DNA of 64,000 nt from Morganella morganii (lineage in GTDB: Bacteria; Pseudomonadota; Gammaproteobacteria; Enterobacterales; Enterobacteriaceae), in contig NZ_CP066129.1 of NCBI RefSeq assembly GCF_019242955.1, positions 3,348,001 through 3,412,000 of the forward strand, read 5' to 3'. Below the pieces are notes generated by a model. It searched no databases and was not told the origin of the DNA. It saw only the letters and a list, made by a program, of their open reading frames with translations. Position 1 is the stretch's first letter, and each line of letters opens with the position of its first letter. Both the position numbers and the translations under genes were made by a program. Of this stretch, positions 37,730 to 54,064 are shown one piece after another.

Positions 37730-38452
37730 TTAATTATCATCCAGGTTATTTTTCTTCAGGAACTCTGTCCCCCCCAGTAACTGCATCTGATGCAGTATCC
37801 ATTGCTGGCGCTGACGAAGATACGCCGAGGGTTTATCCGCATGCAGGCGGTGAGGATTCGGCAGCACAGCAGCCAGTAATGCAGCTTCCGCAGCCGTCAG
37901 ATTTTTGGCGCTTTTACCGAAAAAGTGCTGTGCCGCCGCTTCCGCACCGAAAATGCCCGGCCCGAATTCCGCAATATTAAGATAGACCGTCAGAATACGT
38001 GACTTTGACCAGACCAGCTCAACACCGGGCGTCAGCAGCGTTTCCAGCCCTTTACGCACCCAGCTGCGCCCGTCCCACAGGAACAGATTCTTAACCGTCT
38101 GCTGGGTCAGTGTGGAGGCCCCGCGTGCGGTACGGCCTTTCTTACTGCTTTTTGAGAGCGCATCGGAGATAGCGCCGAAATCAAAACCATGATGAACAGG
38201 GAAATTCTGATCCTCGGACGCAATCACCGCCAGCTTCATCCGCGGTGAAATATCGTCTCCGCTGACCCATGTACTGCGGGCGACATAAGAAAAATTGAAT
38301 GTTGACCATGCCGAAAGCTGTCTTTCCAGCATTACCATGGAATAAGGAACAGGGAGGAATGCGAACAAAATTATCATTGTTACCCATAACAACATAACAA
38401 AAACAACTATTTTCCGCAGAAATCGCAATATCCTCCCCATCATTTCCCTCAT
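37730..38452 (-). CDS. mtgA: Monofunctional biosynthetic peptidoglycan transglycosylase
   Basis: 240 aa. One N-terminal transmembrane helix (about 13-33) and a GT51 domain with [13 protein letters not shown] (catalytic Glu), [21 protein letters not shown] and [15 protein letters not shown]. There is no transpeptidase domain. It extends glycan strands at the septum. It lies 6 bp beyond elbB, as in E. coli. Confidence 0.96.
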   Translation of the reverse strand: MREMMGRILRFLRKIVVFVMLLWVTMIILFAFLPVPYSMVMLERQLSAWSTFNFSYVARSTWVSGDDISPRMKLAVIASEDQNFPVHHGFDFGAISDALSKSSKKGRTARGASTLTQQTVKNLFLWDGRSWVRKGLETLLTPGVELVWSKSRILTVYLNIAEFGPGIFGAEAAAQHFFGKSAKNLTAAEAALLAAVLPNPHRLHADKPSAYLRQRQQWILHQMQLLGGTEFLKKNNLDDN

Positions 38453-38458
38453 TCTTTA

Positions 38459-39110
38459 TCAGGCCATTTCAAGTACTTTCTTCACCAGTTTATCAATTCC
38501 GATCTGCGCCTGTGCAATATTCTCAGCCAGCATATAAGCAGGGGTCGTCACGATTTTATGCGTTTCATCTACGACGATATTATCCACTGTGCAGTTGACA
38601 TGCACCCCGCCCATTTCCGCAATTGCTGCCGCCGTATCAGAATCATTACCAATCGTAAGCTGAACTGATGAATTAACGATTTTCGGGATCATTACCGGTG
38701 CAATGCATATAAATCCCATCGGTTTGCCCTGAGACAACATTTCACGTGATAATGATAAAAAATACTTATTGATCTCACAAGCAGCACCTTTCTCTGCAAA
38801 ATCACACAGATTTTTTGCCGCACCAAAACCGCCCGGAACAATCAGCGCATCCAGCTGTGATGCATCCGCTTCTGACAGCGGACGGATTTGCCCGCGGGAA
38901 ATCCGCGCCGACTCTTCCAGTATATTGCGTTTCTCTGATTTTTCCTCACCGGAAAGGTGATTGATAACAGTGCGTTGAGGTTCATCAGGCGCAAAAAAAA
39001 TACACCTGTGCACCGGATTGGGTTAAACTGAGCAGCGAAAGAACGGATTCATGGATTTCACTGCCGTCGAAAACACCGCATCCGCTTAAAACGATACCAA
39101 CAGATTTCAT
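38459..39110 (-). pseudogene. elbB: elbB (isoprenoid biosynthesis-associated glyoxalase-like protein), frameshifted
   Basis: The true start is the ATG at 39110 after AAGGAG. The first 36 codons (MKSVGIVLSGCGVFDGSEIH onward) read in one frame, then the frame ends at a TGA just past an 8-base A/T run at 38993-39000. Continuing in the next frame from APDEPQRTVINHLSGEE gives the rest of the protein to the stop at 38459. Seven bases in the run would restore a full-length product of about 216 aa, like E. coli ElbB, a DJ-1/PfpI-superfamily protein with glyoxalase activity. Either real loss, slippage or sequencing error. Confidence 0.88.
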
Positions 39111-39230
39111 ATCTGACTCCTTTTGTAGTAGGTTAATGCTTAACCCTTTAGAGGTGCAAACACCAATCTTCATCACAGTTTTTAATGAATCTTGTAACAA
39201 AAATACTTATCTTTGCTATGTTGAAGCCTG

Positions 39231-39236
39231 TATGAT
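39231..39236 (+). promoter_or_regulatory. ArcZ promoter -10
   Basis: TATGAT lies about 6-7 bases before the predicted ArcZ 5' end. The -35 region (around 39205-39213) is weak, as for a regulated promoter; in E. coli arcZ is repressed by ArcA. Confidence 0.6.
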
Positions 39237-39241
39237 GTAAG

Positions 39242-39353
39242 AGCCTATTTCATCACTCGCCTAAATAACGATAAATAGTTGTCGCGGGTGAACCAGTTTC
39301 CCTGGTGTTGGCGCAGTATTCGCGCACCCCAACCTCGGTTGGGGTTATTTTTT
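39242..39353 (+). ncRNA. arcZ: Hfq-dependent small RNA ArcZ
   Basis: The invariant ArcZ core TTTCCCTGGTGTTGGCGCAG is present at 39297-39316, followed by TATTCGCGCACCCC and a terminator hairpin CCCCAACC-TC-GGTTGGGG with a T-rich tail. The location between elbB and arcB on the opposite strand is the same as in E. coli. ArcZ is processed by RNase E to a 3' fragment that activates rpoS and represses motility and other genes through its seed. Its 3' end overlaps the arcB stop codon, giving an antisense tail. The 5' half differs from E. coli, as expected. Confidence 0.92.
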
Positions 39354-41685
39354 ACCTGCGGTTTGCCAGCCAGTTTCTTAAAATCCCCACCTGACTTTCC
39401 CAATCGTGATTCAGTTCATCGACCCATTCCTGCACGTTGTCATCCCATGCCGGTAAATCCGGTGACTGAATCTGCTGCGCAACCTGCCGCAGATGGATAA
39501 GCCCGACAGACCCGGCCGCACCTTTGATTTTGTGTCCTTCTTCCGCGATACCTTTGCGATCTTTTGCCACCATATTGGAATTCAGGATCGCCAGATAGCC
39601 CGGCATCATTTTTTCAAACACATCCAGGCTGTCTTCAATCAGTTTCGGTCCCACCAGTTCGATATACTGATTCAGCATCTCCAGATCCAGTGACTGCGTA
39701 TACACGTCCTCAGACGCCGCTCTGCTGTTTTCCTCCGCAGGCAATGACTCACTGCCATCACCCCAGAATTTCGCTATCATCTGCGTCAGAGCGCCCACAG
39801 CGAGCGGTTTGCTCAGCACATCATTCATGCCGGCGTCCAGATACTCTTTTTTATCCTTCAGTACGTTGGCGGTCAGTGCCACCAGCGGCGGCAAATCATC
39901 CGGCTGATAGCGCTGATGCAGCTCACGGGCGATATCCAGCCCGCTCATATCCGGCAGCTGAATATCCAGCAGCACAAGGTCGTATTCTTCCGGCGAGAAC
40001 ATCGCAAGCGCATCACGGCCGTTCATCGCGACATCCACCGTATTACCCAGTTTTTCCAGAACAGAACGCGCCACCACCACATTCAGCTCAATATCCTCCA
40101 CCAGCAGGATATTCAGGGCAGGCAGCAGCAGGCCGTCATCTTCTTCCTCTTCCGGTGCATCCTGCGCAGGCGCGCAGACCGACAGCGTGAAGCAGGAGCC
40201 TTTACCCGGCTCACTGGTTACAACAATATCGCCGCCCATCGCCTGTGCCAGACGGCGGGAGACCGCCAGACCGATACCGGTGCCGGTGGCCGGGCGCCCG
40301 CCCGCACTGTCTGTCACCTGGTAATACATGGCAAAGATTTTCTCCAGCTCATCTTTCGGAATTCCGATACCGGAGTCCCGTACCTCAAAGCAGAGCATAT
40401 CGTTGGCTTCACGCCACACTTTCACCGTAATACCGCCTTCACGGGTAAATTTCACGCCGTTGCCGATAAGATTCCACAGAATCTGGCGCAGGCGGGTGCC
40501 GTCAGTCATAATCACCGACGGTACCGGCTGGATCAGATCGAGGGTAAATTGCAGTCCCTTCGGCTGCACCAGCAGGCCGGACAGGTTTTCCAGATCAGAG
40601 ATAAATTCGGTGAAATTAACCGGCTGGGTATCGAGGCGGACATTGCGCCGCTCCAGTTTATCCATCTCAATGACGTCGTTGAAGATATTGCCGAGCGTTA
40701 CGGCGCTGACGTGAATGGTTTTCAGGTAATTTTCCTGTTCCGGATTGAGATCGGTATCCAGCAGAATACGACTCAGCCCGACAATTCCGTTCAGCGGCGT
40801 GCGCAGTTCATGGCTGATGGTGGAGATAAAGGTGGTTTTCTCACGGCTGGCGTTTTCAATCGCCTCCTGATAGCGCTTACGCTCGGTGATATCCCGGCCG
40901 AAGCCCATCAGACCGTGACGTTTGCCGACACTGTCATAAAACGGCACTTTACGCAGTTCAAAGCAGGCTTTGCGCCCGTCCGGGTATACCAGCCACTGCT
41001 CATAGGTGAGAGAGACATTATGGCGGAATACTTTTTCGTCGGTTTCCATTACCTTATCGGCAATTTCCGGCTCATAAATATCACGCGGGGTCAGGCCGCG
41101 CAGCAGTTTTTCACTGCGGCCGGTGAGCAGCTCCATCGCGCGGTTACAACCGGAAAATTCATTTTTTTCATTGCGGTAATAGACCAGATCCGGTGATGCA
41201 TCGAGGAAGGAGCGCAGCAGGACAGATTGCTGCTCAAATTCAAGCTGGGTTTGTTCGCGGCGGCTGATCTCTTTCTTCAGTTTTTCCAGCAGAATGACCT
41301 GCTCACCCTCCACTTTCTCGCGCTCGCTGATTTCCTGATTCAGCTGGGTAATATTCTCTTTCAGCTGTTCGTTGAGCTCCAGGTCCCGTTTACGCATCAC
41401 TTCCAGTTTACTGACCAGTCCGGACAGACGCTGGCGGGATTCTTCCAGCTGCTCAACCACAACAGACATAAAATAGACCGCCCACGGCGTGATCAGCAGA
41501 CCGAAGAAAACGGAACGGACCAGGTCGATACTCTGCACTTCCCCCTGAAGCAGCATGGTGACAGCAATCTGTACCACCATCGCCAGCACCACCAGTCCCG
41601 ATGCCAGTAATAACGAAAACCGGACCAGTCCCAGTTTCATCAGTAAATCAACATAATATTGTGCTAAACCGCGTAGCAATTTCAT
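39352..41685 (-). CDS. arcB: Anaerobic/redox hybrid sensor kinase ArcB
   Basis: 777 aa from the ATG at 41685; the 31 extra codons to 41778 are not part of the protein. Two N-terminal transmembrane helices (about 23-45 and 58-77), a leucine-rich coil, a PAS domain with DITERKRYQ, a histidine kinase core (His292 in STISHELRTP, then the GTGIGLAVS ATP lid), a receiver domain (Asp574 in LLDIQLPDM) and a C-terminal HPt domain (His718 in GHKIKGAAGS). It senses the quinone redox state and phosphorylates ArcA. The phosphorelay residues are intact. Confidence 0.97.
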   Translation of the reverse strand: MKLLRGLAQYYVDLLMKLGLVRFSLLLASGLVVLAMVVQIAVTMLLQGEVQSIDLVRSVFFGLLITPWAVYFMSVVVEQLEESRQRLSGLVSKLEVMRKRDLELNEQLKENITQLNQEISEREKVEGEQVILLEKLKKEISRREQTQLEFEQQSVLLRSFLDASPDLVYYRNEKNEFSGCNRAMELLTGRSEKLLRGLTPRDIYEPEIADKVMETDEKVFRHNVSLTYEQWLVYPDGRKACFELRKVPFYDSVGKRHGLMGFGRDITERKRYQEAIENASREKTTFISTISHELRTPLNGIVGLSRILLDTDLNPEQENYLKTIHVSAVTLGNIFNDVIEMDKLERRNVRLDTQPVNFTEFISDLENLSGLLVQPKGLQFTLDLIQPVPSVIMTDGTRLRQILWNLIGNGVKFTREGGITVKVWREANDMLCFEVRDSGIGIPKDELEKIFAMYYQVTDSAGGRPATGTGIGLAVSRRLAQAMGGDIVVTSEPGKGSCFTLSVCAPAQDAPEEEEDDGLLLPALNILLVEDIELNVVVARSVLEKLGNTVDVAMNGRDALAMFSPEEYDLVLLDIQLPDMSGLDIARELHQRYQPDDLPPLVALTANVLKDKKEYLDAGMNDVLSKPLAVGALTQMIAKFWGDGSESLPAEENSRAASEDVYTQSLDLEMLNQYIELVGPKLIEDSLDVFEKMMPGYLAILNSNMVAKDRKGIAEEGHKIKGAAGSVGLIHLRQVAQQIQSPDLPAWDDNVQEWVDELNHDWESQVGILRNWLANRR

Positions 41686-42307
41686 ACCTGCTCCACCCGC
41701 TGAATAAGGGTTAGTATCATAACGTAAATTTGGCGGATCACCGCGTTTCCGGCGATGATTGTTTCCTGCACTCATCATAGCGGATTAATTAAAAAATCAA
41801 ATTAACCGGAGCTATATGTATCCTCTGCCGGATAATATGGCCGGATAACACCCCGTTGCTGTTTTTTTATCTGAATAAAATTTAAAACACGACATTTATC
41901 TGCAAATTAGCAGAAACAAAGCAGATAAAATCAGGTTATAAATAAAAATGCCCGCACTGCGCGGTAATAACCCGCAAAAAACAGTGATGTACATCACACA
42001 AAAAATTGACTGTCCCGCTGCGCAAACAGCGGTTTAAAATCCTGAAAATAGTTTTTTTTCATTAAATTATCGCAAAAAACCCGCCCGCATACTGCCAATC
42101 CCTGATATTTGACCGCCATAGTATTTCCCGGTAAGTTGAAAAATGACGTTCCGGAGCACCTGTGGTCAGCACCGATATAATAATTATACCCACAACATCA
42201 CAATACCCTTTGCTGAGATATCTGTCGTCAGCAGGGCTGACTGAGGCCCGGAAACAGCTTTGCCGCAGAAATGCGGCGTAATGTGAGACATGCAAAAGGG
42301 GCCACAT
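41686..42307. other. 622-bp divergent intergenic region (arcB / gltB)
   Basis: Holds the arcB promoter and a long gltB leader. A CRP-like palindrome is at 41983-41998. In E. coli gltBD is controlled by Lrp, IHF, CRP and others; binding sites for Lrp and IHF could not be assigned by eye. No ORF with coding character was found. Confidence 0.5.
41983..41998. promoter_or_regulatory. CRP-like site upstream of gltB
   Basis: AGTGA-TGTACA-TCACA matches the CRP dyad TGTGA-N6-TCACA at nine of ten positions, about 310 bp upstream of gltB. Confidence 0.5.
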
Positions 42308-48195
<5,888 letters not shown>

Positions 48196-48225
48196 AAACG
48201 GATTCACACTTATATAAAACCCGGT

Positions 48226-48256
48226 AACGGGAAGGCTGAAAATTCCCCTTCCCGTT
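48226..48256 (+). terminator. Possible terminator after gltD
   Basis: AACGGGAAG (48226-48234) and CTTCCCGTT (48248-48256) form a hairpin, but only a short T-poor tail follows, so strength is uncertain. Confidence 0.5.
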
Positions 48257-48414
48257 ATTGTCTGTCCCCTGAAATCCGGTTTTGTGCTTCAGATTTGACG
48301 ACACCGTTTTATTGTCTGTCAGACAAATATCAGATATCTAATTATTACTACTCATATATTTTTAATTACCGGCTGTTAGTATTATCTGAATTTCGGATCA
48401 TAAGGAAATATCCA

Positions 48415-48996
48415 ATGGCAGATTTACGCTATATTACAGGCGGTGCAGATGGCTGGCTTAATGTCAAAAGAGAACCCGCACAAAACATTATCGCACTCCC
48501 CGGAACATTAAAAGTTGATGTAACCAGTAATAAGAATGGTCGCGACTATTTTACAGCGTCAGAAGGTGTGGAAAAAGGGAAAAACTTTTCTGTTAAAGAG
48601 GGGTATTTATCAAGAGTCAGCCCGAATTACCGATCAGCAGCGTCACTCAGTTTTTCTGTTTCAAATGAAATACTGGAATATCCTTACGGGAAAATACATG
48701 CTTTCACCGATGATATCAACCCAATCCCTGTTGGTATTCACAATATTCAAATACCTGATTTTCCGCATGATGGCGGTTTAGGATATACCGTACAATCACC
48801 GTTTGCCAAAAATTGGTTTTATTTGGGAACAGGAAATGCAGTCCCGGGTAATAATGACCGGTATTTACATCCCGGAAGAGGTACTTTAGGCTGTATTACT
48901 GTTGACCCTACCAAATGGACAGAATTATACGAATATCTTATTCGTTGCAGGAGCGGAGATGGAAAAACTGTCGGTCGTGTTACTGTTACTCGTTAA
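48415..48996 (+). CDS. Putative L,D-transpeptidase-like peptidoglycan toxin/effector
   Basis: 193 aa from the ATG at 48415 (AAGGA upstream). No signal peptide or membrane segment. The C-terminal part reads like a YkuD-type cysteine active site: His152 in RYLHPGRG and Cys160 in TLGCITV, preceded by IPVGIHNIQIP and NWFYLGTG. In L,D-transpeptidase-like enzymes such a His...(S/T)xGC motif acts on peptide stems of peptidoglycan. A cytoplasmically made enzyme without Sec signal, followed by an overlapping exported small protein, is the layout of type VI effector/immunity pairs such as Salmonella Tlde1/Tldi1. Its first 300 bases have about 41% GC, against about 52% in gltD, suggesting transfer. Function is inferred. 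Confidence 0.6.
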   Translation: MADLRYITGGADGWLNVKREPAQNIIALPGTLKVDVTSNKNGRDYFTASEGVEKGKNFSVKEGYLSRVSPNYRSAASLSFSVSNEILEYPYGKIHAFTDDINPIPVGIHNIQIPDFPHDGGLGYTVQSPFAKNWFYLGTGNAVPGNNDRYLHPGRGTLGCITVDPTKWTELYEYLIRCRSGDGKTVGRVTVTR

Positions 48997-49486
48997 TAGT
49001 CTTTTTATTGCACCTGCCAGTGCCGGTATTGATACGCTTGTTTTAAAAAATACGGCTGATGCCCGGCAGCCCGGCCTGGTTCTTGATGGCCTGAAAAATG
49101 CGGCAATATCACCTGATGATACCGTGCTTTCACAATTTAATACGCCGGCTGTCAACGCAATGGCAAAGAAAAACTGGTCAGCTGCCGGAAAAATGTATGG
49201 CGAAAAGATGCTGCGTTATCCTTCACCCGACACTATCGTACACTATGCTGATGCCCGGTTATTAATGCTTAAAGAAGTAAAAATCAGGCACAATGCCTTA
49301 ACTGAGTTTAATACGGTGGTTGTACCGGATACACTTCTCTATTATCGCTCGGCTGAAACCGTGGATAATCAGATTAATCAATTATCCGCAGATGAAAAAC
49401 AACACCTTCGCACGAAAATAGCCTGCATTGAGACGTTTATTGCAGACAAAGAAGCAAAAACATTTACCTGCCCGATACTCCGGTAA
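48959..49486 (+). CDS. Putative exported immunity protein for the upstream effector
   Basis: 175 aa from an ATG at 48959 with GGAG upstream, overlapping the preceding gene by 38 bp. A clear Sec signal peptide (residues 1-22, hydrophobic core VVLLLLVNSLFI, cleavage after APASA) means it acts in the periplasm. The mature part is helical with two Cys near the C-terminus (156 and 171), likely a disulfide. No family is recognised. Tight overlap with a peptidoglycan-enzyme-like gene and a different cell compartment suggest that it neutralises that protein in the periplasm. An unrelated secreted protein remains possible. Confidence 0.55.
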   Translation: MEKLSVVLLLLVNSLFIAPASAGIDTLVLKNTADARQPGLVLDGLKNAAISPDDTVLSQFNTPAVNAMAKKNWSAAGKMYGEKMLRYPSPDTIVHYADARLLMLKEVKIRHNALTEFNTVVVPDTLLYYRSAETVDNQINQLSADEKQHLRTKIACIETFIADKEAKTFTCPILR

Positions 49487-49504
49487 TCCCGGCAGAATTT
49501 CAGT

Positions 49505-49531
49505 AAAAAGACCGCTTTCGCGGTCTTTTTA
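49505..49531. terminator. Bidirectional terminator between the pair and sspB
   Basis: AAAAAGACCGC-TTTC-GCGGTCTTTTT: an 11-bp stem with tetraloop and T/A tails on both strands, serving the plus-strand pair and the minus-strand sspBA transcript. Confidence 0.92.
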
Positions 49532-49543
49532 TTTATCGGTCTG

Positions 49544-50032
49544 TTACTTCACGACACGCAGGTTCGGACGGCCCCGCGGTGGTTTCGGCGGTTCCGGGTC
49601 ATCCCCGTCAGTGCCTTCTTCCGCCGGTTTTTCCGGTTCGTCGTGGATCAGGGTGATGTTATCCGCCGCCGGTGTCAGAATTTCGTCTTCTTCCGTAGCT
49701 TCATACGCGGCTTCCGGCTCAAACATCATGCCCGCCCCGTTTTCACGGGCGTAGACAGCGATGATCGCGGCCATCGGTACATCCACCTGACGCGGAACAC
49801 CACCGAAACGGGCATTAAAGCCGACCCACTCGTTGGTCATTTCCAGATTACCCACAGCACGTGGCGCAATATTCAGGACAATCTGACCATCCTGAGCATA
49901 CTCCATCGGTACATTCACACCGGGGATATTCACATCCACCACCAGATGAGGTGTCAGTTCATTATCCAGTAACCACTCATAGTGTGCCCGTAACAGATAA
50001 GGCCGGCGTGGTGTTAATTCCTGAATATCCAT
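49544..50032 (-). CDS. sspB: ClpXP protease specificity-enhancing factor
   Basis: 162 aa. The N-terminal dimeric domain (RPYLLRAHYEWLLDNELTPHL) binds the ssrA tag; an acidic, Pro-rich linker follows; the C-terminal RPNLRVVK is the ClpX-binding tail. It hands tagged proteins and N-RseA to ClpXP. It starts 6 bp after sspA, as in E. coli. Confidence 0.97.
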   Translation of the reverse strand: MDIQELTPRRPYLLRAHYEWLLDNELTPHLVVDVNIPGVNVPMEYAQDGQIVLNIAPRAVGNLEMTNEWVGFNARFGGVPRQVDVPMAAIIAVYARENGAGMMFEPEAAYEATEEDEILTPAADNITLIHDEPEKPAEEGTDGDDPEPPKPPRGRPNLRVVK

Positions 50033-50038
50033 CCGTGA

Positions 50039-50689
50039 TTAACCCCGTGACTGTAAACGCATCTCACGCTCAGCTTCTGTCAGTGAAGCCAGGAAAGAGT
50101 CACGTTCAAACACACGCTGCATATAGAACTGCAGGTGTTTGGTATCAGAAGACGGACGTGCGGACAGGTCGATACCCAGTACCGGCAGACGCCATAACAG
50201 CGGGGACAGATAGCAGTCCACCAGGCTGAATTCTTCATTCATGAAATACGCATATTCTTTGAATACCGGCGATACAGCAACCAGCTCTTCAGTTAACTGT
50301 TTGCGGGCCTGATTCGCTTCCTGGGCTGAACCCTTTTCAATTTTATTCATCAGCGAGTACCAGTCCTGCTCGATGCGGTGCATCATCACACGGCTCTGCG
50401 CACGCATCACCGGATAAACAGGCATCAGTGGCGGATGCGGGAAACGCTCATCAAGGTATTCCATGATAATACGTGAATCATATAAGGTCAGCTCGCGATC
50501 CACGAGTGTCGGTACCGTCTGGTATGGGTTCAGATCGATCAGGTCTTGTGGCAGGTTGCCTGCTTCGACATGCTCAATTTCAAAACTTACCCCTTTTTCC
50601 GCCAGTACAATCCGTACCTGATGGCTGAAAATATCGGTCGGGCCGGAGAACAGAGTCATTACCGAACGTTTGTTGGCAGCGACAGCCAT
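50039..50689 (-). CDS. sspA: Stringent starvation protein A
   Basis: 216 aa from the ATG at 50689 (GGAGG upstream); the 31 codons before it are not coding. GST-like fold with the thioredoxin half (MTLFSGPTDIFSHQVRIVLAEKG) and helical half. It binds RNA polymerase sigma70 and helps acid tolerance, phage P1 late transcription and stationary phase expression. Operon with sspB. Confidence 0.97.
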   Translation of the reverse strand: MAVAANKRSVMTLFSGPTDIFSHQVRIVLAEKGVSFEIEHVEAGNLPQDLIDLNPYQTVPTLVDRELTLYDSRIIMEYLDERFPHPPLMPVYPVMRAQSRVMMHRIEQDWYSLMNKIEKGSAQEANQARKQLTEELVAVSPVFKEYAYFMNEEFSLVDCYLSPLLWRLPVLGIDLSARPSSDTKHLQFYMQRVFERDSFLASLTEAEREMRLQSRG

Positions 50690-51035
50690 GAAAACCTCCA
50701 AGTTTATCAAAATAAAGGAATGAACAGCGCAATACGCCATTCCTACCTGTAATCTCTCACTGAATCCGGGAAAGAAAACCACAGCGAACCAATCCGGGCG
50801 CGCGGCAGTGTGTTCAGAGGCGAGAAAATGTTTGTGCCAGTTTACCAGATTTTGCTCAACTTAGGGTGAGTCCGGACAAAAAATCATTCAAAAACACTAA
50901 AAATGAAGTTTAATCGGGAGAGATTCGTAAAATAAATACGAAATTACAGGTTATGACGGGATAATTGACGGCAGTTATGCGGTTATAAAAAAACCCGCCG
51001 GTGGCGGGTTTTTTGTATTCCAACGAAACCAGTGA
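50690..51035. other. 346-bp intergenic region (sspA / rpsI)
   Basis: Contains the rpsI terminator and, downstream of it on the minus strand, the sspA promoter. No ORF or further structure is supported. Confidence 0.5.
50987..51015. terminator. rplM-rpsI operon terminator
   Basis: AAACCCGCC-GGT-GGCGGGTTT with T-runs on both strands, 20 bp after the rpsI stop. Confidence 0.9.
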
Positions 51036-51431
<396 letters not shown>

Positions 51432-51443
51432 CTATAATCCCGA

Positions 51444-52113
<670 letters not shown>

Positions 52114-52118
<5 letters not shown>

Positions 52119-53241
52119 CCAGATGCGGCAGTTTCAGGTACTCCTCACTTTGCATTTCCTGCAACCGGGAGAGGCATCTGGCGAACTCAAAGGACAATAA
52201 TTGCCCCTGATAGAGAGAATCCATCGCGTTCTGCGCCTGAATAACCAGTTTTACTTTCCGCTCATAAAACTCATCAACCAGCGCCAGAAAACGCCGTGCG
52301 GCATTCTCATTTTCCGTGGTCAGCACCGGAACATCATATAAAAGTACGGTGTGATAGATTTTTGACAGCGCAATATAGTCGAGCTGGCTGCGCGCATCCT
52401 CACACAGTGTCCGGAATGTCACCGCCAGCACACCATCCGTTTCCCGGACGACCGCCAGCGGACGATGATTGATGGTCAGCGCCGCCTGTCCGGCTTTCTG
52501 CCCGCCGGTCAGCCGGGAGAACATGCTGTCCATTGCCGCTGATGTTTCCGCATCCGCAGGCGTCAGCCACAGATGCGCCTGTGTCAGGGTACGCAGACGG
52601 TAATCGATCCCCGCATCCACATTCAGCACATCACAATATTTTTTGATCTGCTCAATCGCCGGCAGGAACCGGGCACGCTGCAACCCGTTACGGTACAGAT
52701 CATCCGGCGGAATGTTGGAGGTCGCCACCAGCGCGATACCACGGCGGAACAGCGCTTCCAGCAGTGTGCCGAGGATCATGGCATCGGTGATATCGGAGAC
52801 AAAAAACTCATCAAAACAAAGCACATCAGTTTCCTGAGCAAAGCCGTCAGCGATACTCTCCAGCGGATTTTCATGTCCCTGAAGCGCCGTCAGCTCCTCA
52901 TGCACCCGCAGCATAAAGCGGTGGAAATGCAGCCGCAGTTTACGTGGGCCGGGAAGGCTGTCATAAAACAGATCCATCAGCCAGGTTTTACCGCGCCCGA
53001 CCCCGCCCCACATATAAATCCCCTGCACCGGCGGACAACTCACCGGTTCCGGCGCTTTTTTCAGCCAGCGGCTCAGGGTGCCGCGCAGCCCTTTTTCCGG
53101 TTCAGGAAGACAGGGAATGCGCATCAGGAGCGCCTGATGCATCTCAGTCAGCTGGTCAACAGTACGCCGCTGCACCTCGTCCGGCGCAAATCCGCTGCCG
53201 TTCAGTGCCTGCTGATACAACTCACGCGGTGTTGTGCTCAT
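52114..53241 (-). CDS. zapE: Cell division ATPase ZapE (AFG1-like)
   Basis: 375 aa. Walker A GGVGRGKT (about residue 79), Walker B LCFDEF and the AFG1-type C-terminal region. ZapE destabilises FtsZ filaments with ATP and is needed for division under heat and low oxygen. Its stop region contains the rplM promoter. Confidence 0.96.
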
Positions 53242-53425
53242 AAACAGTAATCCCTTAATATTAACAGAGGTTTTTATTGAGATTTTTATGATATAGCGGC
53301 AGGTATTATACCCGGAAATCCGGGATAATGCCGGAAAGCCTTACCTTCACTATTCCCCCCGGACGGCAAATCCGGTTATAGTGACAACAGATTCTAACGC
53401 GCATGATGCACATAAAGGAGTAGCC

Positions 53426-53830
53426 ATGATTTGGGTATATGCACTCATCGGATTAGCAGTTGGTTTAATCATTGGTGCGCTGGCCGTTCGTCTGGGCAGT
53501 TCTAAGTTCAGAGAGCAGGAAGCAATGAAACGTGACCTGGAAAAGAACAAGGCCGAACTGGAAGAGTACCGCAAAGAGCTGGTCAGTCACTTTGCCCGCA
53601 GTGCAGAACTGCTGGATAATATGGCAAAAGATTACCGCCAGTTATATCAGCACATGGCGAAAAGTTCCTCAGAGCTGATGCCGGAACTGTCCGCACAGGA
53701 TAATCCGTTCAGCTACCGCCTGACGGAAGCAGAGGCCGATAATGATCAGGCACCGGTAAAAATGCCGCCGCGTGATTATTCAGACGGCTCATCCGGCCTG
53801 TTCCGTCCCGTCGAAACAAAAGAAAACTAA
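53426..53830 (+). CDS. zapG: ZapG/YhcB, DUF1043 cell-shape membrane protein
   Basis: 134 aa from the ATG at 53426 with AAAGGAG. One N-terminal transmembrane helix (residues 2-22), then a long coiled coil (about 30-95) and a disordered tail. YhcB coordinates envelope growth with division in E. coli. It is divergent from zapE and followed by degQ, the conserved order. Confidence 0.93.
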   Translation: MIWVYALIGLAVGLIIGALAVRLGSSKFREQEAMKRDLEKNKAELEEYRKELVSHFARSAELLDNMAKDYRQLYQHMAKSSSELMPELSAQDNPFSYRLTEAEADNDQAPVKMPPRDYSDGSSGLFRPVETKEN

Positions 53831-53837
53831 TCTGTAC

Positions 53838-53865
53838 AAAACCGCGGTCTCCCGCGGTTTTTTTT
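53838..53865 (+). terminator. Terminator after zapG
   Basis: AAACCGCGG-TCTC-CCGCGGTTT followed by a run of Ts. Confidence 0.92.
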
Positions 53866-54064
53866 CACCTGAATTCAGCCGCTTAATACGGTCTTCCGAA
53901 TCATTCCCCGCACTAATCTTCAATTCACGTAAAGCCTTGTAAAGGTTGTTTTATTTCCGTTGAATGCGGAACTTTTGCACCGATATAACGTCATATGAGT
54001 ATCTGCGTATGCTGCGGCTGACCTGCCGCGGGTTCTGCTTATTAATTGATGAGACACAAAACGA

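Noticed and set aside
39916..41196. 426-codon plus-strand ORF opposite arcB
   Set aside because: Antisense shadow; ArcB on the other strand is certain.
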